64,000 bases of DNA from Ruegeria intermedia (GTDB lineage Bacteria > Pseudomonadota > Alphaproteobacteria > Rhodobacterales > Rhodobacteraceae). The notes under the pieces were generated by a model that had not been told where the DNA came from, made no database searches, and worked only from the letters and a program-made list of their open reading frames with translations. The position numbers and the translations under genes were made by a program. The stretch is taken from contig NZ_FQVK01000008.1 in assembly GCF_900129345.1 (NCBI RefSeq), positions 79,469-143,468 on the forward strand, in the 5' to 3' direction. This document shows, in pieces, positions 55,710 to 63,936 of this stretch (the first letter of the stretch is position 1; every line of letters starts with the position of its first letter).

Positions 55710-56420
55710 TCATTTCAGTCGTTGGACGTAAGTTGCCCGATCCGGGTCGAACCAGGTTTTCGAAAACTCGACGGGTTCAGGCCGTTCCGACCAGCTGAAC
55801 CGCTCGATGTAACCGACGGTCTCGCCCGCCGGCCGGGTGAAGTTCGCGGGGGTCCAGTCGGGCAGCCGGCTGACCGAAACCCGATCCTCGGCGCGGGTGA
55901 TCCAGAACCCAAGCTGCTGCTGGTAATAGCGATAGAGCGAGTCCGACAGCAGCCGCCGGTCGATCAGACCGGCTGATTCGTCCAGCCAGATTTCCTCGAC
56001 CGCGATGATTGTGTCATTCAGATAGCGCATCCGCCGCACGCGCGACCCGCGCCGCGAGGTGCCGAAATCGGGCAGGTCGGCGGGCTTGTCCAGGTGATCG
56101 ACCGACAGGATGTCGGCGCGCGGCAGGCCGCCGCCCTCGGGCAGTTCCAGCCGGAACATGGCATAGACGCTGTTCTGGGTCCCGGTCTCGCGCACATAGT
56201 TGCCCGAACCCTGGATCCGCTCGAGCATCCCCTTTTTTTCCAGCTCGGCAAGCGATTTTCGCAGCGTCCCGACCGAGACGTTCAACTGCGCCGCCATGTC
56301 CCGCTCGGGCGGCAGACGCTCGCCGTCGATCAGCCGTCCGGCGGCGATGTCGCGGATCAGAAGCTCGGCGATCTGCACATAGATTGGCAGGGCGTTGGGG
56401 TTTTTGTTGGATGGGGGCAC
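55710..56420 (-). CDS. GntR/UTRA-family regulator of the sulfosugar locus
   Basis: A 236-residue regulator with a winged helix (YVQIAELLIRDIAAGRLIDG, NVSVGTLRKSLAELEKKGML) and a UTRA ligand domain (RRMRYLNDTIIAVEEIWLDE, TVGYIERFSW). It starts with GTG at 56420 and has a weak ribosome site. It is divergent from the monooxygenase gene; the 104-base gap contains ATTGAT elements that are its probable binding sites. Inducers of UTRA proteins are small metabolites, here possibly a sulfosugar or its derivative. Confidence 0.85.
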   Translation of the reverse strand: MPPSNKNPNALPIYVQIAELLIRDIAAGRLIDGERLPPERDMAAQLNVSVGTLRKSLAELEKKGMLERIQGSGNYVRETGTQNSVYAMFRLELPEGGGLPRADILSVDHLDKPADLPDFGTSRRGSRVRRMRYLNDTIIAVEEIWLDESAGLIDRRLLSDSLYRYYQQQLGFWITRAEDRVSVSRLPDWTPANFTRPAGETVGYIERFSWSERPEPVEFSKTWFDPDRATYVQRLK

Positions 56421-56448
56421 GCGGGCGCTTCACTTGGTCGCAGAAAAA

Positions 56449-56475
56449 ATTGATACACTATTGATCTACATCAAT
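56449..56475. promoter_or_regulatory. Operator candidates between the GntR and monooxygenase genes
   Basis: ATTGATCTACATCAAT (56460-56475) is a perfect six-base inverted repeat with a four-base spacer. An extra ATTGAT is at 56449-56454, 11 bases earlier. The position suits control of both divergent operons. Confidence 0.6.
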
Positions 56476-56524
56476 GTGGTTGCTACGCAAGAGAAAAGTT
56501 GCACCCGGCAGGAGAGAGAATCAG

Positions 56525-57679
56525 ATGACGATCGTCCCCATCACATCCCCCGATCTGGATGCGGCCGAGGTTTCATGGTTCGCGGCGCTGTGCTCGGACG
56601 ATTATCAGTTTCTCGGCGTCCCCGACGGCGATCTGCGCTCCAGCTGGGAACATTGCTCGGGCATCGTGAAAGAGGCCGAGGCGCAGGGCTTTCGCAACAT
56701 CCTGTGCCCGTCCTCGTACCAGGTGGGGCAGGACACGCTGAGCTTTGTCGCCGGCTGCGCCCCGATCACCGAAAAGATCAACCTGCTGGCCGCCGTGCGC
56801 TGCGGCGAGATGCAGCCGATCATGCTGGCGCGCACCATCGCGACGCTGGATCACATGCTGAAGGGGCGGCTGACGGTCAACATCATCTCGTCGGATTTTC
56901 CGGGCGAAAAGGCCGAAAGCAGCTATCGCTACCAGCGCTCGCGCGAGGTGGTCGAGATTCTGAAACAGGCCTGGACGCAGGATGAGATCAATTACCAGGG
57001 TCAGGTCTACAATTTCTCGGGTCTGACGACCGATCCGGCCAAACCCTATCAGACCGGCGGGCCGCTGCTGTATTTCGGGGGCTATTCGCCCGATGCGCTG
57101 AAGCTGTGCGGCCAGCATTGCGACGTCTATCTGATGTGGCCCGAAACCAAGGACCAGCTGGCCGAGCGGATGAAGGCCGTGCACGCGGTGGCCGACGAAT
57201 ACGGCCGCACGCTGGATTATGGCCTGCGGGTGCACATGATCGTGCGCGACACCGAGGCCGAGGCCAAGGAATACGCCGACTACATCGTGTCGAAACTGGA
57301 TGACGAATACGGTCGCGCGATCCGTGAACGGGCGCTGGACGCCACCTCGCTCGGTGTTTCGCATCAGGCCAGGAACCGCGAGTTGGCAGACAAATACGGC
57401 TATGTCGAGCCGGGCCTGTGGACGGGCGTCGGCCGGGCGCGGTCAGGCTGCGGCGCGGCGCTGGTTGGGTCGACCGACCAGGTGCTGTCGAAGATCGAAG
57501 AGTATCAGAAGATGGGCATCCGCGCCTTCATCTTCTCGGGCTATCCGCATATGGACGAGGCCCGCCATTTCGGCACCCGAGTGATGCCACATCTGAAAAC
57601 CTGTTCCCTTCCCGAAGCCTATGGAAGGGTTCCTGCTGACACCCCGGCGACGCCGCTGGGCAACGGAGTTCGTCGTTGA
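56525..57679 (+). CDS. LLM-family flavin monooxygenase, SmoC-like (sulfoquinovose desulfonating)
   Basis: A 384-residue bacterial luciferase-like monooxygenase of the SsuD group. Group landmarks are CSDDYQFLGVPDGDLRSSWEH, LLAAVRCGEMQPIMLARTI, NIISSDFPGEK and, near the end, RSGCGAALVG and FIFSGYPHMDEA. These resemble, from memory, the sulfoquinovose monooxygenase SmoC more than alkanesulfonate monooxygenase. The predicted reaction uses FMNH2 and oxygen to release sulfite from sulfoquinovose, leaving 6-oxo-glucose. GGAGAGAG precedes the ATG at 56525. The SmoB-like gene starts inside its stop (TGATG). Substrate rests on resemblance and synteny. Confidence 0.8.
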   Translation: MTIVPITSPDLDAAEVSWFAALCSDDYQFLGVPDGDLRSSWEHCSGIVKEAEAQGFRNILCPSSYQVGQDTLSFVAGCAPITEKINLLAAVRCGEMQPIMLARTIATLDHMLKGRLTVNIISSDFPGEKAESSYRYQRSREVVEILKQAWTQDEINYQGQVYNFSGLTTDPAKPYQTGGPLLYFGGYSPDALKLCGQHCDVYLMWPETKDQLAERMKAVHAVADEYGRTLDYGLRVHMIVRDTEAEAKEYADYIVSKLDDEYGRAIRERALDATSLGVSHQARNRELADKYGYVEPGLWTGVGRARSGCGAALVGSTDQVLSKIEEYQKMGIRAFIFSGYPHMDEARHFGTRVMPHLKTCSLPEAYGRVPADTPATPLGNGVRR

Positions 57680-58569
57680 TGCAACGTATCAAGCTTTCCG
57701 ACACCCTGGAACTGAGCCGCCTTGTCTATGGTATGTGGCGGCTGGGCGATGACAGCGACACCTCGGCCGCGCATGTGGCGGCCAAGATCCACGCCTGTCT
57801 GGATCAGGGCATCACCAGCTTCGATCAGGCCGACATCTATGGCGACTATGGCGCCGAGGCGATTCTGGGCAATGCCCTACGCGCCAATCCCGGCCTGCGC
57901 GACCGGATGGAGATTGTCACCAAATGCGACATCGTCGCCCCCTGCGGGCGCTATACGGATGCCAAGGTGAAATACTATGACACCTCGCGTGCGCATATCC
58001 TGAAATCTGTGGACACTTCGCTGCAGGAAATGGCGATCGACCATATCGACCTGCTGCTGATCCACCGCCCCGACCCGTTCATGGACCACCATGAAACCGG
58101 CGCCGCGCTGGACGAGGTGGTGGCCAGCGGCAAGGTCCGCGCGGTGGGCGTGTCGAATTTCCGCCCCTGGGACTGGCAGCTGCTGCAATCGGCGATGAAG
58201 ACCCCGCTGGTGACCAACCAGATCGAGATTTCTCTGGGCGCGATCGCTCCGTTCACCAATGGCGATCTGGCGTTTCACCAGCAGCACGGCCACCCGGTGA
58301 TGGCGTGGTCGCCGCTGGGCGGCGGAGCGCTGATGGCGGGCAATCCTCCGGTGGGCGTGGTCGCGGACGAGATCGGCGCGCAGTTCGGCGTCGACCGTGC
58401 CGCGGTGGCCGTGGCCTTCCTGCTGGCCCATCCGGCCGGCATCCTGCCGGTTCTGGGCACCAACAGCCTGGACCGTATCAAGCGCATTTCGGACGCTCTG
58501 AAAGTCAATCTGGATCGTGAAGCCTGGTTCCGCCTCTACGAGGCGGCGCTGGGGCATGAGGTACCATGA
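57679..58569 (+). CDS. Aldo/keto reductase, SmoB-like (6-oxo-glucose reductase)
   Basis: A 296-residue reductase beginning MQRIKLSDTLELSRLVYGMW. The catalytic tetrad is in place: Asp49 and Tyr54 (FDQADIYGDYG), Lys82 (VTKCDIV) and His129 (LLLIHRPDP). The NADPH-binding C-terminus ends with VPVLGTNSLDRIKRIS. The whole N-terminal half resembles SmoB, which reduces 6-oxo-glucose to glucose in the oxidative sulfoquinovose pathway. It shares one base with the monooxygenase stop, and its own end overlaps the flavin reductase start, so the three enzymes are made in step. Confidence 0.8.
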   Translation: MQRIKLSDTLELSRLVYGMWRLGDDSDTSAAHVAAKIHACLDQGITSFDQADIYGDYGAEAILGNALRANPGLRDRMEIVTKCDIVAPCGRYTDAKVKYYDTSRAHILKSVDTSLQEMAIDHIDLLLIHRPDPFMDHHETGAALDEVVASGKVRAVGVSNFRPWDWQLLQSAMKTPLVTNQIEISLGAIAPFTNGDLAFHQQHGHPVMAWSPLGGGALMAGNPPVGVVADEIGAQFGVDRAAVAVAFLLAHPAGILPVLGTNSLDRIKRISDALKVNLDREAWFRLYEAALGHEVP

Positions 58570-59084
58570 TGAACGCATTTTCGAACGACATGGCGCGCAC
58601 CTTCATTCCGCACAAGGACGACACCCGCACCCTGCGGGACGCTTTCGGCCGGTTCGCCACCGGCGTCACCGTGGTGACCTGCGACAGCCCCGACGGGCCG
58701 GTCTGCATCACGGCCAACAGCTTTTCCTCGCTGTCGCTGGACCCGCCCTTGGTGATGTGGGCCGGCGACCGGAATTCGCGCCGGTTCCCCTATTTCCGCG
58801 CGGCCCGGCATTTCAGCATCCACGTGCTGTCGGCCGACCAGGCCGAGCTGTGCTTTGGCTGCTCGAAAAACGCCTTTGCCCTGCGCGACATCGACCACGA
58901 CCGCTGCGAAAACGGCACGCCGCTGCTGCGCGGATGCCTGGCGCGGTTCGAATGTGAACAACATGCGTATCACGATGCGGGCGATCACGTTATCGTGGTG
59001 GGCAAGGTCTTGCGGGCCAGCATGGCGGACGGAGACGCGCTGACCTTTTACGCCGGCAAGCTCGGCCAATTCGCGCACCAATAA
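58566..59084 (+). CDS. Flavin reductase, SmoA-like
   Basis: A 172-residue flavin reductase of the FMN-binding split-barrel type: LRDAFGRFATGVTVVTCDSPDG, ANSFSSLSLDPPLVMWA and ARHFSIHVLSADQ. It supplies reduced FMN to a monooxygenase partner, here the LLM enzyme two genes upstream. It overlaps the aldo/keto reductase gene by ATGA. MMNAFS at 58566 is the start; a downstream Met is possible. The TRAP transporter genes follow 53 bases later, in the same direction. Confidence 0.88.
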   Translation: MMNAFSNDMARTFIPHKDDTRTLRDAFGRFATGVTVVTCDSPDGPVCITANSFSSLSLDPPLVMWAGDRNSRRFPYFRAARHFSIHVLSADQAELCFGCSKNAFALRDIDHDRCENGTPLLRGCLARFECEQHAYHDAGDHVIVVGKVLRASMADGDALTFYAGKLGQFAHQ

Positions 59085-59137
59085 GTGCGGGACAACGGTC
59101 GCGGGCCAAACCCGCGGCCTGAACAGGGAGGATCCGC

Positions 59138-59725
59138 ATGGGCGGATTGACGTCGGTGCTTGCGCCGATCGCATTCGTGAACGAAACCGCGCTGCGTCTG
59201 GGCCGCGCGGTTGGTGTCGTTGCGATCGCCTTCATGGTGATTGCGATCCTGATCCAGGTGTTTTTCCGCTACGTTCTGGGCAACGCCCTGCCCTGGCCCG
59301 ACGAGGCCGCACGGTTCTGCATGTTGTGGATGACCGGCCTGATGGCACCCACCGCCTTCCGGCGCGGCGGGTTCGTGGCCATCGACATGCTGGTCCGCTT
59401 TCTGCCGCGCGTACCCGGCCAGTTGCTGAACCTGTTCCTGCTGCTGCTCAGCCTGACGGTTCTGGTGGTCGCCGTGCGCATCGGCTGGTCCGAGGTCACG
59501 GGCTTTGGCGGGCGTTTCGCCACCGCCGCGCTGTATTTGCCCACCTCGCTGAGCTTTGACGAATGGTACCGGATCCCGCGCAGCTGGATGATGGCCTCCT
59601 TGCTGGTGGGCGTGATCCTGCTGCTGTCGGTCAACGTCGAACTGATCCTGCGCTCGATCATCACCATGCTGGGCGGTGGCCACCTGCTGCCCGAGATCCC
59701 CGAAGCCGCCGTGGGGGCCGAATAG
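59138..59725 (+). CDS. dctQ: TRAP transporter small permease (DctQ)
   Basis: A 195-residue membrane protein with four helices (VGVVAIAFMVIAILIQVFFR, ARFCMLWMTGLMAPT, NLFLLLLSLTVLVVAV, LLVGVILLLSVNVELIL). The sequence PWPDEAARFCMLWM is the DctQ hallmark. It helps dock the large permease. It follows the flavin reductase gene and touches dctM end to start, so the transporter belongs to the same operon as the oxidative enzymes. Confidence 0.9.
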   Translation: MGGLTSVLAPIAFVNETALRLGRAVGVVAIAFMVIAILIQVFFRYVLGNALPWPDEAARFCMLWMTGLMAPTAFRRGGFVAIDMLVRFLPRVPGQLLNLFLLLLSLTVLVVAVRIGWSEVTGFGGRFATAALYLPTSLSFDEWYRIPRSWMMASLLVGVILLLSVNVELILRSIITMLGGGHLLPEIPEAAVGAE

Positions 59726-61015
59726 ATGCTGGTCTGGTTCCTGCCCGTCTTCCTGGTGTTTCTGCTGATCGGCCTGCCGGTCTTTTTCGCGCTGCTGGCC
59801 GCGCCCGGCCTGCTGCTGTGGCTGAACGGCCAGACCAACGACATCACGCTGCTGTATCGCAATGTCTACAACGGGATGGACAGCTTTCCGCTGATGGCCA
59901 TCCCCTTCTTCATGCTGGCCGGAGAGCTGATGAACCGCGGCGGCATCACCATCCGTCTGGTCGAGTTCAGCCAGGCGCTGATGGGGCATCTGCGCGGCGG
60001 GCTGGCGCATGTGAACGTGCTCAGCTCGATCCTCTTCGCGGGGCTGTCGGGCTCGGCGGTGGCCGATACCTCGGCGCTGGGCTCGATGCTGATCCCGGCG
60101 ATGGAGAAGCAGGGCTATACCCGCAAGTTCGCCGCCGCGATCACCGCCGCCAGCTCGGTCATCGGGCCGATCATCCCGCCCTCGGGGATCATGATCATCT
60201 ACGCCTATGTGATGGGCGAAAGCGTCGCGGCCCTGTTCCTGGCCGGCATCGTGCCGGGCGTCATGGTGGGCATCGGCCTGATGCTGATGATCAAGGTCAT
60301 GGCCAACAGGTATGATTTCCCGGTGGCCAGCCGCAAATACACCTGGCCCGAGCGCGGTCAGGCCAGCCTCAAGGCGTTTTTCCCGCTGATGACGCCAGTG
60401 ATCATCTTGGGCGGCATTCTGGGCGGCATCTTCACCCCGACCGAGGCCGCCGCCGTCGCGGTGGGTTATGCCTTCCTCATCGGGTTTTTCGTGCTGCGCA
60501 CGCTGACCTTGAAAGAGGTGCCCGACGTCCTCAGCAATGCGGGCATGACCTCGGCCGTGGTGCTGCTGCTGGTGGGGGCCGCGATGGCGTTCAAGACCGT
60601 GGTCAGCCTCAGCCATGCGCCCGAGCAACTGGCCGCGCTGATCCTCGGACTGTCGGAAAACCCGCTGATCCTGCTGTTCCTGATCAACCTGCTGCTGTTC
60701 GTCGTGGGCATGTTCCTGGATGCAGGCCCGGCGATCATCATCCTGGGGCCGATCCTGGGCCCGATCTTCTCCAGCCTGGGGGTCGACCCGATCCATTTCG
60801 CCATCATCATGAGCGTCAACCTGACCGTTGGCCTGGCCACGCCGCCCATGGGTCTGGTGCTGTTCGTGGCCGCCGCCGTGTCACGCGAACGGGTGGAAAC
60901 CATCGCCAAGGCGATCCTGCCGTTCCTGGCCGTCGAAATCGCGGTGATCTTCCTGATCACCTATGTCCCCGCAATATCCATGACGATCCCGCGTTTGACG
61001 GGATTTGCAAACTAG
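59726..61015 (+). CDS. dctM: TRAP transporter large permease (DctM)
   Basis: A 429-residue, twelve-helix permease that carries the substrate with sodium. It has the family residues SGSAVADTSALGSMLIPAM and IPPSGIMIIYAYV and, near the C-terminus, NLTVGLATPPMGLVLFVA. It begins directly after the dctQ stop. TRAP systems move carboxylates and some sulfonates (isethionate, dihydroxypropanesulfonate), so carriage of a sulfosugar is credible but untested. Confidence 0.94.
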   Translation: MLVWFLPVFLVFLLIGLPVFFALLAAPGLLLWLNGQTNDITLLYRNVYNGMDSFPLMAIPFFMLAGELMNRGGITIRLVEFSQALMGHLRGGLAHVNVLSSILFAGLSGSAVADTSALGSMLIPAMEKQGYTRKFAAAITAASSVIGPIIPPSGIMIIYAYVMGESVAALFLAGIVPGVMVGIGLMLMIKVMANRYDFPVASRKYTWPERGQASLKAFFPLMTPVIILGGILGGIFTPTEAAAVAVGYAFLIGFFVLRTLTLKEVPDVLSNAGMTSAVVLLLVGAAMAFKTVVSLSHAPEQLAALILGLSENPLILLFLINLLLFVVGMFLDAGPAIIILGPILGPIFSSLGVDPIHFAIIMSVNLTVGLATPPMGLVLFVAAAVSRERVETIAKAILPFLAVEIAVIFLITYVPAISMTIPRLTGFAN

Positions 61016-61040
61016 ACTGAGTACCACAGGGAGGAAACGC

Positions 61041-62102
61041 ATGCTCAGAACATTCTTCAAAACCGCAGCACTGGCCACGTCGCTGGTGGCGGCCTCGGCG
61101 CTGGCGGCCTCGGCGGCCGACTATACGCTGCGCGCCACCGCCAACTCGAATGAAAACGACGAGGACTATGACGGCCTGGTCGTGTTCAAGAACTTCGTCG
61201 AGAACGCCTCGAACGGCGCGATCGAGGTCGAGCTGTTCATCGGCACGCAGCTGTGCTCGAACGGGGCCGAATGCCTGCAGGGCGTGGCCGACGGCACCAT
61301 CGACATCTACATCTCGACCTCGGGCGGGGCCTCGGGCATCTTCCCTTACGTGCAGGTTCTGGACCTGCCCTATCTGATGGCCGACGACCGCATCGCCGAG
61401 CGGGTTCTGTCGGGTGATTTCACCCGCAAGATGCGCGAAATGGCGCTGGAGGATTCGGGCGGCGCGATCCGTCTGATGACCATCGGCAACACCGGCGGCT
61501 GGCGCAATTTCGCCAACACCAAGCGCCGCATCACCAAGCCCGCGGACATGGAAGGCCTGAAGATCCGCACCGTGGTCGCAGACCTGCCGCAGGAACTGGT
61601 CAAGGCCCTGGGCGCCTCGCCCACCCCGATCCCGTGGCCGGAACTGTTCACCAGCTTCCAGACCGGCGTGGTTGACGGCTCGAAGAACGGCATCACCGAC
61701 ATCATGGGCATGAAATTCCCCGATGCCGGCCTGCAATACGTCACGCTGGACGGGCACGCCTATATGGGCGCGCTGTGGTGGATGAACAACGCCAAGTTCC
61801 AGGAGATGCCCGAAGACCTGCGCCGCGTCGTCGTCGACGGGTTCTATGCGCTGCAGCAGGCCACCTTTGCCTCGCCCAAGCGCAAGTCGATCCAGGCCTA
61901 CGAGGATTTCGTGGCCGGTGGCGGCGACCTGTACGTGCCGACCCCCGAGGAAAAAGAGGCATTCAAGCAGGCCGCGACCCCGGTCTATGACTGGTTCCAG
62001 CAGAACGTCGCGCGCGGGGACGAGATCTATGCCGCTCTGACCGCGGCCGTGGCCGAGGCCGAGGCCGAGATCAACGCGGAACGCGCTGCCGACCTGAACT
62101 GA
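61041..62102 (+). CDS. dctP: TRAP transporter solute-binding protein (DctP)
   Basis: A 353-residue periplasmic binding protein with a signal peptide (MLRTFFKTAALATSLVAASALA) and GAGG eight bases before the ATG. The TRAP-type fold is recognised by FKNFVENASNGAIEVELF, GLKIRTVVADLPQELVKALG and SFQTGVVDGSKNGI. The conserved Arg that binds the substrate carboxylate lies in LKIRTV; for a sulfonate ligand this residue could bind the sulfonate. It is the last gene of the putative sulfosugar operon. Confidence 0.93.
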   Translation: MLRTFFKTAALATSLVAASALAASAADYTLRATANSNENDEDYDGLVVFKNFVENASNGAIEVELFIGTQLCSNGAECLQGVADGTIDIYISTSGGASGIFPYVQVLDLPYLMADDRIAERVLSGDFTRKMREMALEDSGGAIRLMTIGNTGGWRNFANTKRRITKPADMEGLKIRTVVADLPQELVKALGASPTPIPWPELFTSFQTGVVDGSKNGITDIMGMKFPDAGLQYVTLDGHAYMGALWWMNNAKFQEMPEDLRRVVVDGFYALQQATFASPKRKSIQAYEDFVAGGGDLYVPTPEEKEAFKQAATPVYDWFQQNVARGDEIYAALTAAVAEAEAEINAERAADLN

Positions 62103-62142
62103 CACGGTTCGGGCCGGGGTGTCGCGTCATCCCGGCCCGCCC

Positions 62143-62613
62143 TTACCGAAAGGGGTACATCCACCCCTTGTAGTCATTGACCAGCACATGGGCCTTTTCG
62201 ATCTGTTCGGGCGTCATCTTCTTGACCACCTCTTCCAGGCTGATCGCCGCATCGGGGTCGCCGCCGATGGCGCTGAGCGTGTACCACATGTAGGCCCGCA
62301 CCAGATCGGGGGCAGGCAGGCCCAGGCCCAGCTCGTAATACCATCCGACACCCGATTGCGCGCCCGGATGCCCCTTCATCGAGGCACGCAGATACCATTC
62401 GAACGCGCGCTCATAGTCCTGCTCGACCCCAAGGCCAAGGCCGTACATCACGCCGATCAGCTCCTCGGCCTCGGCGTTGCCCGACCGGGCCGCCGGCAGA
62501 AGCTGTTCGCGCGCGGCGGCAAACTCGCCCGCCTCCATCAGATCACGGGCCTGTTCCAGTTCGGCCCAGACGGGCGTGGCGGCAAGACAAAGGGCAAGCA
62601 CAAGCTGGCGCAT
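62143..62613 (-). CDS. Sel1-repeat secreted protein
   Basis: A 156-residue protein starting MRQLVLALCLAATPVWA at 62613, with a signal peptide. The mature part holds at least two Sel1-like helical repeats (AEELIGVMYGLGLGVEQDYE, GVGWYYELGLGL, then MWYTLSAIGGD). These repeats bind other proteins. Its start overlaps the beginning of the divergent MauG-like gene, leaving no intergenic space. Function unknown. Confidence 0.75.
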   Translation of the reverse strand: MRQLVLALCLAATPVWAELEQARDLMEAGEFAAAREQLLPAARSGNAEAEELIGVMYGLGLGVEQDYERAFEWYLRASMKGHPGAQSGVGWYYELGLGLPAPDLVRAYMWYTLSAIGGDPDAAISLEEVVKKMTPEQIEKAHVLVNDYKGWMYPFR

Positions 62614-62619
62614 GGGGCG

Positions 62620-63900
62620 TTGGGTCTCCTGTTCTGCGGGGCGGCCTGGGCGCAGGAGCTGCCCGCGCCGCTGACCGATGACGACTTTCTGTTCTTTGAT
62701 AGGGAACAGGCCGCGATCGGTCACCAGCTATTTTATGACCCGATCCTGTCGGGCAACCGCAACATCAGCTGCGCCCATTGCCACCACCCCGATTTCGGCA
62801 CCTCCGACGGCCTGTCGCTGGGCATCGGCGAGGGTGGCCAGGGCCTTGGCCCCGACCGCACGCCCGGCACCGGGGCGGACCGCATCCGAAAGCGCATCCC
62901 GCGCAACGCGCCGGGCCTGTGGAACCTGGGCGCGCGCGACATCCACACGATGTTCCATGACGGGCGGCTCAGCCTGTCGGACGTCTATGGCAACGGGTTC
63001 AACTCGCCCGCGCAGGAATGGCTGCCCGAAGGGCTGAACTCGCTGCTGGCCGCGCAGGCCTTGTTTCCGATGACCGCGCAGTTCGAAATGGCCGGGAACG
63101 TGGCCGAGAACGAAGTTACAGGCGCCGTGCATGACCGGATCGACAAGGGCTGGCCGATCATCGCCAAACGGGTGCGGACCGACCCGAAATACGGCCCCGC
63201 GATGGTGGCCGCCTTTGACGACGTGGACAGCACCGAGGACATCACCATCACCCATGTCGCCAACGCTCTGGCCGCGTTCATGGCCATCGAATGGCGCAGC
63301 ACCGACAGCCCGTTCGACCAGTACCTGGCCGGAGACGAGACCGCCCTGACCCCCGATCAGAAGGCCGGGATGCGGCTGTTCTATGGCAATGCGCGATGCG
63401 CCACCTGCCATTCGGGGCCGCTGCTGTCGGATCAGAAATTCCACGCGCTGGCCCTGCCGCCTTTCGGCCCGGGCCGCACCCGGCAATGGGACGCCTATGC
63501 CCGCGACGTGGGCCGCATGGGCGAAAGCGACCGGCTGGAGGACGCCTATCGGTTCCGCACGCCCATGCTGCGCAACGTGGCGCTGACGGCGCCCTACGGC
63601 CATAACGGCGCCTTTCCTGACCTCGAAGGGATCATCCGCCATCACCTGAACCCGGCAACCAGCCTGTCGCGCTGGACGACCGATCAGGCCGCGCTGCCCA
63701 AGGTGCCGTGGCTGGAACAGGCCGATTTCATCGTCTGGCAGGACCGGTTCGAGATGGCGCGCCAACGCGCCAAGGTCGACATCACGCCAGTTGACCTGAG
63801 CGACGGTGAAATCGCGCAGCTGGTGGCGTTCCTGCACACCCTGACCGGAACGAGCGTGGAAACACCGCCCTTTGGCGTGCCCGCGGGCTTCAAGCCCTGA
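62620..63900 (+). CDS. MauG-like di-haem cytochrome c peroxidase family protein
   Basis: A protein of about 426 residues with two haem c sites, CAHCHHPD and CATCHSGP, about 220 residues apart, as in bacterial di-haem peroxidases and MauG. PGLWNLGARDIHTMFHDGRLS and APYGHNGAFPDLEGIIRHHL match MauG-type enzymes, which oxidise peroxide or modify partner proteins in the periplasm. The start is unresolved: no ATG in frame makes a proper signal peptide, and TTG 62620 gives one that is too short. A single base error in the GGGG at 62614-62617 would put ATG 62612 in frame with a signal-like LGLLFCGAAWAQ. Confidence 0.8.
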   Translation: MGLLFCGAAWAQELPAPLTDDDFLFFDREQAAIGHQLFYDPILSGNRNISCAHCHHPDFGTSDGLSLGIGEGGQGLGPDRTPGTGADRIRKRIPRNAPGLWNLGARDIHTMFHDGRLSLSDVYGNGFNSPAQEWLPEGLNSLLAAQALFPMTAQFEMAGNVAENEVTGAVHDRIDKGWPIIAKRVRTDPKYGPAMVAAFDDVDSTEDITITHVANALAAFMAIEWRSTDSPFDQYLAGDETALTPDQKAGMRLFYGNARCATCHSGPLLSDQKFHALALPPFGPGRTRQWDAYARDVGRMGESDRLEDAYRFRTPMLRNVALTAPYGHNGAFPDLEGIIRHHLNPATSLSRWTTDQAALPKVPWLEQADFIVWQDRFEMARQRAKVDITPVDLSDGEIAQLVAFLHTLTGTSVETPPFGVPAGFKP

Positions 63901-63905
63901 GAAAA

Positions 63906-63932
63906 CCCCCGCCTTTGGGCGGGGGTTTTTGT
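63906..63932. terminator. Bidirectional terminator between the MauG-like gene and gcvP
   Basis: CCCCCGCC (63906-63913), TTTG, GGCGGGGG (63918-63925) and then TTTTTGTG for the plus strand; on the minus strand the stem is followed by TTTTC. Confidence 0.85.
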
Positions 63933-63936
63933 GTTT

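Noticed and set aside
59048..60796. 582-codon open frame on the minus strand
   Set aside because: Antisense to the TRAP permease genes; Gln/His/Asp-rich shadow translation typical of GC-rich DNA.
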